This document shows, one piece after another, positions 34,858-43,563 of a stretch of DNA of 64,000 bases. The translations under genes and the position numbers were made by a program. Origin of the DNA: Kitasatospora sp. NBC_00458 (lineage in GTDB: Bacteria; Actinomycetota; Actinomycetes; Streptomycetales; Streptomycetaceae); NCBI RefSeq assembly GCF_036013975.1, contig NZ_CP107904.1, positions 5,419,001 through 5,483,000 of the forward strand, read 5' to 3'. Every line of letters starts with the position of its first letter. Position 1 is the stretch's first letter. The notes below the pieces were generated by a model that made no database searches, had not been told where the DNA came from, and saw only the letters and a program-made list of their open reading frames with translations.

Positions 34858-35802
34858 ATGGGCCGCTATGTGGTCCGCCGGATCATCCAGGCCATACCTG
34901 TGATCCTCGGCGCGACGTTCCTTATCTACGCACTGGTCTTCCTGCTGCCTGGGGATCCCATCACGGCACTGGCCGGTGAGAAGCGACAGGACCCGGCCGT
35001 CGTGGCCGTCCTGCGGGACCGGTACAACCTCGACGACCCGTTCTTCCTCCAGTACTGGCACTACCTGGTCGGCCTCTTCCAGGGCGACTTCGGTGAGGAC
35101 TACCGCGGCAACCAGGTCGTGGACGTGATGAAGACGGCCTTCCCGTACACCATCAACCTGGCGCTCATCGCGATCGTCATCGAGATGGTCGTGGGCATCA
35201 CCGCCGGCGTGATCGCCGCCCTGCGGCGCGGCCGGTTCATCGACAACGTGGTGCTGATCTCCACCCTGATGGTCATCTCGATCCCGGTCTTCGTGATCGG
35301 CTTCGTGCTCCAGCTGGTCCTCGGGGTGAAGCTGAACACCGATCTGGGCATCGACTTCTTCCCGGTCTCCTTCAACGAGGAGGCGGGCCTGCGGTCCTAC
35401 CTGCTACCCGCCTACGTCCTCGCCTCGACCTCGCTGGCGTACGTCGCGCGGCTCACCCGGACCAGCCTGATCGAGGTGATGCGGGCCGACTACGTCCGCA
35501 CGGCGGTCGCCAAGGGGCTCAGCCCGCTTCGGGTGGTGGTCCGGCACGGGCTGCGCAACGCGCTGATCCCGATCGTCACCTTCCTCGGCATGGACCTCGG
35601 CGGGCTGATGGGCGGCGCGGTGATCACCGAGGGCATCTTCAACATCCCCGGCGTCGGACACCAGCTCTTCCAGTCCGTCTACCTGAGGGAACGGACCATC
35701 GTCGTGGGCATCGTGAGCGCCCTGGTGATGGTCTACCTGTTCGCCAACCTGGTGGTCGACCTGCTGTACGCCGTCCTGGACCCGAGGATCCGCTATGAGT
35801 GA
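34858..35802 (+). CDS. Peptide ABC transporter permease (DppB/OppB type), operon 3
   Basis: A 314-residue permease, same length as in operon 1 and close in sequence: MGRYVVRRIIQAIPVILGAT, LPGDPITALAGEKR and EAA loop DYVRTAVAKGLSPLR. About six membrane helices. The ATG follows ATGAGGAGACC. It overlaps the next gene by 8 nt (ATGAGTGA), exactly as in operon 1. Confidence 0.95.
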   Translation: MGRYVVRRIIQAIPVILGATFLIYALVFLLPGDPITALAGEKRQDPAVVAVLRDRYNLDDPFFLQYWHYLVGLFQGDFGEDYRGNQVVDVMKTAFPYTINLALIAIVIEMVVGITAGVIAALRRGRFIDNVVLISTLMVISIPVFVIGFVLQLVLGVKLNTDLGIDFFPVSFNEEAGLRSYLLPAYVLASTSLAYVARLTRTSLIEVMRADYVRTAVAKGLSPLRVVVRHGLRNALIPIVTFLGMDLGGLMGGAVITEGIFNIPGVGHQLFQSVYLRERTIVVGIVSALVMVYLFANLVVDLLYAVLDPRIRYE

Positions 35803-36892
35803 GCCGACGAAGCGCGAGGACGCGACGGTGGCGATCCCCGGGCAGCCCGCTGCCGGGGACGCCGCGAGCGGGCCGGCGGCCGGGGCCGCGCCGCTCGCCG
35901 GGGCGCCGCTCGACGAGAAGGGCCCGGACGGGAAGGAGAGCCCGGACGGCAAGGCCCCCGCCGCCGCGAAGGGCCCGGACGGGAAGGAGAGCCCGGACGG
36001 CAAGGCCCCCGCCGCGAAGGGCAAGGACGGCGGCGAACGGGTCGCCAGCCTCTGGACCGACGCCTGGTACGACCTGCGCCGCAACCCGCTGTTCCTGATC
36101 GGCGGGTTCCTCGTGCTGTTCATGGTGATCCTGGCCGTCGTCCCGGGGCTGTTCACCGACGGGGACCCGCGCGCGGGCGGCTTCTGCAACCTGGCCGACT
36201 CGCTGAAGCGGCCCAGCGCCGACCACTGGTTCGGCTTCGACGTCCAGGGCTGCGACATCTACACCCGCACGGTGTGGGGCGCCCGCAACTCGATCATCGT
36301 CGGCCTGGTCACCACCACGCTGGTGGTCGCCATCGGCGGCATGCTCGGCCTCTGGGCCGGCTGGATCGGCGGCTTCTGGGACAGCGTGCTCTCCCGGGTC
36401 ACCGAGATCTTCTTCGCCATCCCGCTGCTGCTCGGCGGCATGCTGATCATGTCCACCTGGGGCAAGGGCAACGCCTGGACGGTCTCCGCGGTGATGGCCG
36501 TGCTCGGCTGGCCGCAGATCTACCGGCTGATGCGCTCGGCGGTGCTCTCCAACAAGCACAACGACTACGTGGTGGCGGCCCGGGCCCTGGGCGCCGGTAC
36601 CGGGCGGATCGTCGGCCGGCACATCCTGCCGAACGCGGTCGCGCCGGTGATCGTGGTCTCGACCATCAACCTGGGCGTCTACATCGGCGCCGAGGCCGCG
36701 CTCTCCTACCTCGGCATCGGCATCCAGTCCCCGGCGATCTCCTGGGGTCTGATGATCAGCGACGCCCAGTCCCGCTTCCTGAACGCCCCGCACGTGCTGC
36801 TCTTCCCGGCGGCGGTGCTGAGCATCACCGTGCTCGCGTTCATCATGCTCGGCGACGCGGTGCGCGACGCCCTCGACCCGAAGCTGCGCTGA
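35795..36892 (+). CDS. Peptide ABC transporter permease (DppC/OppC type) with repeat-containing N-terminus, operon 3
   Basis: A 365-residue permease about 50 residues longer than the operon 1 copy. The extra length is an N-terminal cytoplasmic tail with two copies of a 17-residue block beginning KGPDGKESPDGKAP. The rest is typical: WYDLRRNPLFLIGG first helix, HWFGFDVQGCDIYTR, EAA loop DYVVAARALGAGTGR and LGDAVRDALDPKLR end. The tail is Pro/Lys/Asp/Gly-rich and probably disordered. Confidence 0.94.
   Translation: MSEPTKREDATVAIPGQPAAGDAASGPAAGAAPLAGAPLDEKGPDGKESPDGKAPAAAKGPDGKESPDGKAPAAKGKDGGERVASLWTDAWYDLRRNPLFLIGGFLVLFMVILAVVPGLFTDGDPRAGGFCNLADSLKRPSADHWFGFDVQGCDIYTRTVWGARNSIIVGLVTTTLVVAIGGMLGLWAGWIGGFWDSVLSRVTEIFFAIPLLLGGMLIMSTWGKGNAWTVSAVMAVLGWPQIYRLMRSAVLSNKHNDYVVAARALGAGTGRIVGRHILPNAVAPVIVVSTINLGVYIGAEAALSYLGIGIQSPAISWGLMISDAQSRFLNAPHVLLFPAAVLSITVLAFIMLGDAVRDALDPKLR
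35917..36019 (+). repeat. In-frame 51-bp tandem repeat in the DppC-type gene of operon 3
   Basis: Two copies of a 51/48-bp unit starting gaagggcccggacgggaa, at 35917 and 35968, followed by the start of a third at 36016. The second copy lacks one gcc codon. The near-exact DNA identity points to a recent duplication. Confidence 0.85.
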
Positions 36893-36907
36893 GGAGGGCC
36901 GCGGACC

Positions 36908-38002
36908 ATGACTGATCTGACCAAGCCGACGGCGGAGGACGGCGCGGCGCGCCGGAACGCGGTGGAAGTGCTGGGCGGCGGCCGGGAGAACCTGGTGCCC
37001 GGTACCCCGCTGCTGGAAGTCGAGGACCTGCACATCGAGTTCCACACCCGGGACGGCGTCGCCAAGGCCGTCAACGGCGTGAGCTACTCGGTGTCGGCGG
37101 GCGAGACGCTGGCGGTGCTCGGCGAGTCCGGTTCGGGCAAGTCGGTGACCGCGCAGGCGATCATGGGCATCCTGGACATGCCGCCCGGCAAGATCACCGC
37201 CGGCTCGATCCGGTTCCGGGGCGAGAACCTGCTCGCCATGAGCCCCAAGGCCCGGCGGGCGGTGCGCGGCCGGAAGATCGCGATGATCTTCCAGGACGCG
37301 CTGTCCTCGCTGAACCCGGTGCTGAGCGTCGGCTACCAGCTCGGCGAGATGTTCCGGGTGCACCAGGGGGCCACGCGCAAGGAGGCCAAGGAGAAGGCGA
37401 TCGAGCTGATGGAGCGGGTGCGCATCCCCGCGGCCAAGGAGCGGGTCGGCGACTACCCGCACCAGTTCTCGGGCGGTATGCGCCAGCGCATCATGATCGC
37501 GATGGCGCTGGCGCTGGAGCCGGACCTGATCATCGCGGACGAGCCCACCACCGCCCTGGACGTCACCGTCCAGGCCCAGGTGATGGACCTGCTCGCGGAG
37601 CTGCAGGCCGAGTTCAACATGGGCCTGATCCTGATCACCCACGACCTCGGCGTGGTCGCCGACGTCGCGGACAAGATCGCCGTGATGTACGCGGGCCGGA
37701 TCGTCGAGACGGCGCCGGTGCACGAGTTGTACGCGCGCCCGGCCCACCCGTACACCAAGGGCCTGCTCAACTCGATCCCGCGCCTGGACCAGAAGGGCCA
37801 GAACCTCTACGCCATCCAGGGCCTGCCGCCGAGCCTGCTGCGGATCCCGGACGGCTGTGCCTTCAACCCGCGCTGCGACCGGGCGCAGGACGTCTGCGGT
37901 ACCGAACTCCCGCGGCTGGTACCGGTGCTGGACGCCGAGGGGGCCGACCTTCCGGGTCGCCGCAGCGCCTGCCACTTCTGGAAGGAGACCCTCCATGGCT
38001 GA
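36908..38002 (+). CDS. Peptide ABC transporter ATPase (DppD/OppD type), operon 3
   Basis: A 364-residue ABC ATPase. A ~35-residue polar N-terminus precedes TPLLEVEDLHIEFHTRDG. Walker A GESGSGKS, FSGGMRQR, LIIADEPTTALD, and the C-terminal CAFNPRC-x6-C and SAC cysteines are all present. ATG at 36908 follows GAGGAGGGCC. The DNA of the core is almost identical to that of the operon 1 and 2 genes in several stretches. Confidence 0.95.
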   Translation: MTDLTKPTAEDGAARRNAVEVLGGGRENLVPGTPLLEVEDLHIEFHTRDGVAKAVNGVSYSVSAGETLAVLGESGSGKSVTAQAIMGILDMPPGKITAGSIRFRGENLLAMSPKARRAVRGRKIAMIFQDALSSLNPVLSVGYQLGEMFRVHQGATRKEAKEKAIELMERVRIPAAKERVGDYPHQFSGGMRQRIMIAMALALEPDLIIADEPTTALDVTVQAQVMDLLAELQAEFNMGLILITHDLGVVADVADKIAVMYAGRIVETAPVHELYARPAHPYTKGLLNSIPRLDQKGQNLYAIQGLPPSLLRIPDGCAFNPRCDRAQDVCGTELPRLVPVLDAEGADLPGRRSACHFWKETLHG

Positions 38003-39014
38003 GCCGATCCTGGAGGTCAAGGACCTGGTCAAGCACTACCCGCTGACCCAGGGCGTCGTCTTCAAGAAGCAGGTCGGCGCGGTCCGGGCCGTGGACGGCG
38101 TCTCCTTCCGGCTGGCCAAGGGCGAGACGCTGGGCATCGTCGGCGAGTCCGGCTGCGGCAAGTCGACGCTGGCCAAGGTGCTGATGAACCTGGAGCGGGC
38201 CACCTCCGGCCAGGTCCTGTTCAAGGGGGAGGAGATCTCGCGTCTCTCCGGGGCGGGGCTGAAGGCGGTGCGGCGGAACATCCAGATGGTGTTCCAGGAC
38301 CCGTACACGTCACTGAACCCGCGCATGACGGTCGGCGACATCATCGGGGAGCCGTTCGAGATCCACCCCGAGGTGGCTCCGAAGGGGGACCGCCGCAAGG
38401 CCGTCCAGGACCTGCTGGACGTCGTGGGCCTGAACCCGGAGTACATCAACCGGTACCCGCACCAGTTCTCCGGCGGTCAGCGCCAGCGCATCGGGATCGC
38501 CCGCGGCCTGGCGCTCAAGCCGGAGGTCATCATCTGCGACGAGCCCGTCTCAGCCCTGGACGTCTCCGTCCAGGCGCAGGTGATCAACCTGCTGGAGCAG
38601 CTGCAGGACGAGTTCGAGCTCTCGTACATGTTCATCGCGCACGACCTCTCGATCGTCCGGCACATCTCCGACCGGGTCGGCGTGATGTACCTCGGCAGGA
38701 TGGTCGAGATCGGGACGGAGGAGCAGATCTACTCCCACCCGACGCACCCGTACACCCAGGCGCTGCTGTCCGCCGTGCCGGTGCCGGACCCGACCGGGCG
38801 CGAGCACCGCGAGCGGATCCTGCTCAGCGGTGACATCCCGTCGCCGGCCAACCCGCCGTCCGGCTGCCGCTTCCGCACCCGCTGCTGGAAGGCGGAGGAG
38901 CGCTGCTCGACCGAGGTCCCGCTGCTGGCGGTGCCCGCGGTGCTGAGCGGGCCGGCCGCGCACGAGTCGGCCTGCCACTTCGCGGAGGTGCGGGACGTGA
39001 TCGGCGCGGGCTGA
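37995..39014 (+). CDS. Peptide ABC transporter ATPase (DppF/OppF type), operon 3
   Basis: A 339-residue ABC ATPase, start MAEPILEVKDLVKHYPLT as in operon 1. Walker A GESGCGKST, FSGGQRQR, CDEPVSALD and FIAHDLSIV intact, with C-terminal CRFRTRC-x6-C and SAC. It begins 8 nt inside the preceding gene (ATGGCTGA) and ends the operon before a strong terminator. Much of its core DNA matches the operon 2 copy base for base. Confidence 0.95.
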   Translation: MAEPILEVKDLVKHYPLTQGVVFKKQVGAVRAVDGVSFRLAKGETLGIVGESGCGKSTLAKVLMNLERATSGQVLFKGEEISRLSGAGLKAVRRNIQMVFQDPYTSLNPRMTVGDIIGEPFEIHPEVAPKGDRRKAVQDLLDVVGLNPEYINRYPHQFSGGQRQRIGIARGLALKPEVIICDEPVSALDVSVQAQVINLLEQLQDEFELSYMFIAHDLSIVRHISDRVGVMYLGRMVEIGTEEQIYSHPTHPYTQALLSAVPVPDPTGREHRERILLSGDIPSPANPPSGCRFRTRCWKAEERCSTEVPLLAVPAVLSGPAAHESACHFAEVRDVIGAG

Positions 39015-39024
39015 GCCCCGTGGT

Positions 39025-39063
39025 GGACGGGCCCCGGAGTCGCGCGGACTCCGGGGCCCGTCC
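39025..39063. terminator. Bidirectional terminator of operon 3 and the converging binding-protein gene
   Basis: A perfect 16-bp stem (39025-39040 with 39048-39063), 7-nt loop, in the convergent gap. Confidence 0.85.
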
Positions 39064-39198
39064 GCGTCCCCGGCGGGCACCCCGAGGGGCCCGTACGCGT
39101 TCCGGCGGGTGGCCCCAGGCTTTCCGGTCCCTCAGGCCTCCCAGGACCCCGCAGGACCCCTCAGCGTCCCCGGAACGGCCGGGGCGCCCGCCCGGGCG

Positions 39199-40908
39199 TC
39201 ACTTCTGGAAGCCGACGTTCTCCCAGACGATGTCGGAGAGGCCCTGGGCGCCGATGTTGGCCAGGTTGGCGCGGGCGCCGTACAGCTGCGGGCGCTGGTA
39301 GAGCGGCAGCACGCCGGCCACCTTCCACAGCTCCCCGTCGGCCTGGTTGATCGCCTCGAAGGCGGTGGCCGCGTCGACCGCGCCGGCCGCCCGGTCGAGT
39401 GCGGTGTCGACCGCCGGGCTGCCGGCCTGGGAGTGGTTGGTGCCGCCGTTCTGGACGAAGTTGGCCCGGTTGCCGCTGGCCGGGAACGGCGTGCCGAGCA
39501 GCGAGTAGGCGGCGATGTCGAAGTCCCGCCGGTTGACGTACTTGTCGAAGAACTCGTTGGCGTCGGCGGTGACGGTGGTGACCTTGACGCCGACGTCCTT
39601 GAGGTTCCTGGTGGTGACCGCGGCCTCGTTCTGCGCCTGGGTGACGCCGGCCGGGATGACCATCCGCAGGTTGAGCTCCCGGCCGTCCTTGCGGCGGACG
39701 TCGCCGTCGAGCCTCCAGCCGGCCGCGTCGAGCTTGCGGACCGCCTCGGCCGGGTCGTACCGGCTGAGGCCCAGCGAGTTGTCCCGGTAGGCGTTCTGGT
39801 TGGCCACCAGCAGGTGGTTGTTGAGGATGACGGTCGGCCAGTCGAGGCCGGCCAGGTCGGTGCGGGTGATGGTGTCCCGGTTGATCGCCTGGAACACCGC
39901 CTGGCGGACCGACGGGTCGGTGAGCGCGGGGCTCCTGCCGTTCAGCGTGAACTGCCGGAAGTCGGGCCCGCCGGCCCGCCGGACGGCGGCCCCCCGGGTG
40001 CTCCGGATCAGCTGGTAACCCGCCACGTCGGGGCCGTTGTTGAAGAAGTCGATCTCGCCCTTGGCGAAGGCGGCGGCCATCGTGTTGGGGAGCATCGCGT
40101 GGAAGACGATCCGGTCCAGCAGGGGCTTCTCGCCCCACCAGGCGGGGTCGGCGACCAGGGTGACGGTCTGCGTCGCCCGGTCCAGCCGCTCCACCTTGAA
40201 CGGGCCCGCGGTGACCGGGATCGCCTCCAGGTAGGCGGTGTTGAACAGGTCGGGCGTGGAGATCCGGCTCGCCGGGAGCAGCGGGGCGTTGGCGGCGCCG
40301 TTGAACATCGACTGCCACTCGGAGAACGGACGCTCGAAGGTCATCACGGCCTGGTAGTCGTCCTTGCCCCGCTCGACGGCGGAGACCAGCTCGAAGCCGG
40401 TGCTGCTGGCGGTCTTGTAGGCCTGGTCCCGGCCGTTCAGGGCCCGCCAGTTGGCCTCGACGTCGCGCCAGGTGATCGGTGCGCCGTCGGACCAGCGGGC
40501 CTTGGGGTTGAGCGTCCAGACCACGACCTGGCGGCCGTCCCGCTGCTCGGCGTGCGCGTCCTGGAGGTAGGCCGGGTTGGGGGTCTGGGTGCCGGCCGCG
40601 TCGGAGCGGAAGAAGGTCGGCAGCAGCGGCTTGGTGACGGCGATGGTGGAGGACTCGCTGCCGTCGGTCTGGATCGGCGACCACTGGGTGGAGTACTGGG
40701 CCACCGCGACGTGCAGGGTGCCGCCCTGGCGGAGCTCGGCGCGGTCGTGCGGGTTGATGTCGACGGCGGTGAGCTTGGGCGTCTCGATCGAACTCGGTAC
40801 GGCCCGCGCCCCGCCGGACCCGGAGGCGCAGGAGCAGAGCGTCAGTGACAGCGAGACGGCGGTGAGGCCGGCGAGCAGGGCCGTACGGTGGGGCAGGGGG
40901 CGGCCCAT
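39199..40908 (-). CDS. Orphan peptide-binding lipoprotein (SBP family 5)
   Basis: A 569-residue family-5 binding protein on the opposite strand from the three transporter operons. The signal peptide ends at a lipobox, LTLC (C25) or LCSC (C27). Landmarks: GGTLHVAVAQYSTQWSP, TLNPKARWSDGAPITW and VRQAVFQAINRDTITR. It lacks its own permeases or ATPases. It is closest in style to the orphan at 16.5 kb (both have the ARWSDG-type block). It may feed one of the neighbouring transporters. Confidence 0.9.
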   Translation of the reverse strand: MGRPLPHRTALLAGLTAVSLSLTLCSCASGSGGARAVPSSIETPKLTAVDINPHDRAELRQGGTLHVAVAQYSTQWSPIQTDGSESSTIAVTKPLLPTFFRSDAAGTQTPNPAYLQDAHAEQRDGRQVVVWTLNPKARWSDGAPITWRDVEANWRALNGRDQAYKTASSTGFELVSAVERGKDDYQAVMTFERPFSEWQSMFNGAANAPLLPASRISTPDLFNTAYLEAIPVTAGPFKVERLDRATQTVTLVADPAWWGEKPLLDRIVFHAMLPNTMAAAFAKGEIDFFNNGPDVAGYQLIRSTRGAAVRRAGGPDFRQFTLNGRSPALTDPSVRQAVFQAINRDTITRTDLAGLDWPTVILNNHLLVANQNAYRDNSLGLSRYDPAEAVRKLDAAGWRLDGDVRRKDGRELNLRMVIPAGVTQAQNEAAVTTRNLKDVGVKVTTVTADANEFFDKYVNRRDFDIAAYSLLGTPFPASGNRANFVQNGGTNHSQAGSPAVDTALDRAAGAVDAATAFEAINQADGELWKVAGVLPLYQRPQLYGARANLANIGAQGLSDIVWENVGFQK

Positions 40909-40978
40909 GGCGGTTCTCCCGGGGCGGATGCGGCGGATGGTACGGCGTCACATCTTGCTGACCCGGGAGCGGGGTTGT

Positions 40979-41012
40979 CGAGGGGCGGACCCGGATCCGG
41001 GCCCGCCCCTCG
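40979..41012 (-). terminator. Terminator of the YoaR-type gene
   Basis: A 10-bp stem cgaggggcgg/ccgcccctcg encloses the palindrome ccggatccgg. It lies 46 nt past the stop of the minus-strand gene. Confidence 0.8.
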
Positions 41013-41058
41013 GCGCGGGGCGCGGTCGCCCCGGTGCTGCGGTCGGACGGCGGACCCG

Positions 41059-43326
41059 TCAGACGGTGAACTTGACGGTGCGGTCCTTGTCGCCGGTCTT
41101 GTCCAGCACGGAGGTGATCGCGTCGGCGACGTCCTGCGGGGTGATCGGGACGGACTGGCCGTTCTTCTTCATCTTGACCTTGTCGAAGACGCCGCCCAGC
41201 TGGCCGTTGAGCGCGTCGAGGTCCCACTTGGGCACGATCTTGCCGTTGGCGTCCGGTACCAGGGTCAGCGTCTTGGAGGCGACCTTGGGTCCGAAGCTCC
41301 AGGTCTTGGTGCCGGCCTGGATGCGGATGGTGCCGTTGACCGCGGACTTGCCGAGGGTGTCCGCGGCGCCCTGCAGCGCCTGGGGGGAGTTCTTCGGCTG
41401 GGCGGCCGTCACGGACAGCGCGACGGGCTGCTCGGACCGGCCGGCGGCGCGGTCGCGGTAGGCCGCGTCGACCAGGTCGACCGCGGAGCCGGAGTCCACG
41501 GCCTGGCCGGCCTTGCCGGGGACCACGACGACCTCGCCGTTCTCGCCGAACTTGACGTAGCCCTCCTGCAGGCCCTGGCCGGAGCCGGCGGCAAGGGCGT
41601 CCAGGGCGGCCTTGAGCTTGGCCCGGTCGACCTTGACCTCCGGCGGGACGGCCTTCTCGTCGCCCTTGAGGGACTTGAAGACGTCGACCGGGTTGTAGGA
41701 GTGCTGGGTGAGCTGGTCGACGGTGGCGGTGGTGTCGAAGCTCAGACCGGCGGCGGTCGGGTCGAGGTCCAGCGTCTGCTCGCCGATCTTCAGCTTGACC
41801 GGCTGCCGGCCGGCCTTGCCGACGGACTCGTCGAGCTGGTGGATGGCCTGGTCGCGGTTGCTGCCGCCGATGTCGGTGCCGAGGACGACGGTGCCCTTGG
41901 GGATGTCGGACTGGTTCAGCATCAGGCCGGTGCCGTACGCGGCGGCGCCGAGGAAGAGCACGCCGGCGACCGCGTAGGTGCCGAGCTTGACCAGCTTCTT
42001 GGCGGCGCTGGGTTTGCGCTTGGCGGGGGTGGCGGCGGCGGGCTTGGGCGCGGCCGGCTGCGGTGCGGGGGCCGCGGCCGGACCGGGGGCGGGCGCACCG
42101 GCGTCCGGGCCGCCGTGCGGCTGCGGGCCGGGGGCGGGCTCGAAGGGCGCGGGCTCGAACGCGGCGGGGGCGTACGGGTCGGCCGGTGCGGGGTCGTAGG
42201 GGGAGCCGGGCTCGCCCTGGCGGAGGGGCGCGCCGGGGAAGAGGCCGCCGGGGGCCGGGGCGCCGTTCGCGCCGGAGACCGGTGGGCGCTGGGCGGCGAA
42301 CGCGTCGGAGCCGGCCGGGGCACCGGGGAACAGGCCGGGCTGCGGGGCGCCGTTCGGGGCGCCGGCGCCGGGCGTGCCGGGTATGGCGGTGCGCGGGGCG
42401 TCGTCGCGGATCGGGGCGAAGCCGTCGACCGAGGTGTCCTCGGGGTTCGCCGCGCCGGGCCCGCCGGGCCGCGGGCGCCCGGCGCCCGGGGCGAACGGGT
42501 CGTTGGCGGGGCCCGGGCCGAACGGGTCGGCCGGGGCGTCCGCGTAGACGCCGGCCTCCTCCGCCGGGAGCTCCGGACCGGCGCCGAACGGCGAGGCCGG
42601 CGCACCGGTCGGGCGCGGGGCCGGGGCCGGGGCCGGAGCCTGGGCCTGGGCGGGCACCGGGCGGCCGTTCGGGCGGGTCGCGCCGGGGCGGCCGGTGTTC
42701 GGGCGGCTGCCGTTCGGCTGGGCGCCGTTGCGCCGCCGGTCGGCCTCGGGCGCGGGGGCCGGGGTCGGGGCGGGAGCCGGGGCGGCGGAGGCCGCCGCGG
42801 CGGCCGGGGCGCCGACCGGGGCCGGGGCCGTGGCCGGCGCGTCGCCGGCCTTCTTCTGCCGCGGCCGGAACCACGCGCCGGTCGACTCGGCCTCGGAGGT
42901 GGCCGGCGGGATCTGCCACTCCGGCGGCAGGTTCGGCGGGGTCGCCGTGCGGGCGGCGCCGTCCATCACGCCGAGCACGGGGGAGGAGGGCGCGGCGGAG
43001 CGGTGCCGGGGGCCGGCGGGCTCGGCGGGGGCGGGCGCCGGGGCGTCCTCACCCGGTCCGTCCTCGTTCTTGACGGCGCTGCGGACCACCACCGGGGGGA
43101 TCGGGCGCGAGCCGGGGATGTTGATCCGGACGCGGGTGGTGACGGTGGTCTCGGTCTTGGGGGACTCGTCGTCGCCCTCCGGAGCCGAGCCCTTGGCGGC
43201 GCCGGCACCCGTGCGGTCGCCGCCGGGGAAACCCGGTGTGCCGTAGGGCGGGGTGCCCGACGGGTAGGCGTCCGGGCCCGTGCGCCGAGGCGTCGGGTGG
43301 GCGTTCTCAGATTCGCGGCTGCTCAA
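41059..43326 (-). CDS. Membrane-anchored peptidoglycan-binding protein (YoaR/PG_binding_4 type)
   Basis: A 755-residue protein. Residues 1-445 are Pro/Ala/Gly-rich low complexity with repeated FPGAP, DPFxPG and PAPAP motifs, probably a disordered cytoplasmic tail. One membrane helix follows (about 446-468), then ~290 extracytoplasmic residues. These start with KGTVVLGTDIGGSNRDQAIHQL and contain LDPTAAGLSFD, the pattern of the YoaR-like/PG_binding_4 cell-wall-binding domain, apparently in two copies. No L,D-transpeptidase catalytic Cys motif is seen. TTG at 43324-43326 is chosen with CCGGAG upstream. Confidence 0.8.
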   Translation of the reverse strand: MSSRESENAHPTPRRTGPDAYPSGTPPYGTPGFPGGDRTGAGAAKGSAPEGDDESPKTETTVTTRVRINIPGSRPIPPVVVRSAVKNEDGPGEDAPAPAPAEPAGPRHRSAAPSSPVLGVMDGAARTATPPNLPPEWQIPPATSEAESTGAWFRPRQKKAGDAPATAPAPVGAPAAAAASAAPAPAPTPAPAPEADRRRNGAQPNGSRPNTGRPGATRPNGRPVPAQAQAPAPAPAPRPTGAPASPFGAGPELPAEEAGVYADAPADPFGPGPANDPFAPGAGRPRPGGPGAANPEDTSVDGFAPIRDDAPRTAIPGTPGAGAPNGAPQPGLFPGAPAGSDAFAAQRPPVSGANGAPAPGGLFPGAPLRQGEPGSPYDPAPADPYAPAAFEPAPFEPAPGPQPHGGPDAGAPAPGPAAAPAPQPAAPKPAAATPAKRKPSAAKKLVKLGTYAVAGVLFLGAAAYGTGLMLNQSDIPKGTVVLGTDIGGSNRDQAIHQLDESVGKAGRQPVKLKIGEQTLDLDPTAAGLSFDTTATVDQLTQHSYNPVDVFKSLKGDEKAVPPEVKVDRAKLKAALDALAAGSGQGLQEGYVKFGENGEVVVVPGKAGQAVDSGSAVDLVDAAYRDRAAGRSEQPVALSVTAAQPKNSPQALQGAADTLGKSAVNGTIRIQAGTKTWSFGPKVASKTLTLVPDANGKIVPKWDLDALNGQLGGVFDKVKMKKNGQSVPITPQDVADAITSVLDKTGDKDRTVKFTV

Positions 43327-43427
43327 TGCTGCTCTGCTCCGGGTTCGCGGGCCGGGCCGTGCGGCGCGACCGCGGTGGTCGGCGCCGGACCTGGCGGGCG
43401 GCGTCGGGTACGGCGTTCTGCGGCACC

Positions 43428-43455
43428 ACCATACTGGGAAGAACCGAGCGGTGAA
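43428..43455 (-). promoter_or_regulatory. Candidate promoter of the YoaR-type gene
   Basis: On the minus strand, TTCACC (43450-43455) and TATGGT (43428-43433) are 16 bp apart, giving a leader of about 95 nt. The surrounding DNA has several short inverted repeats. Confidence 0.3.
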
Positions 43456-43563
43456 CCGGTTCGGATAGAACCCGATACGTCCGGTTCCTCCGGTATGAGA
43501 GTACGACCGGGTGGTCCTGACTGCTCGTCGTGCCGACCCACGGTACGCGGCTCGGCGGGCCCG

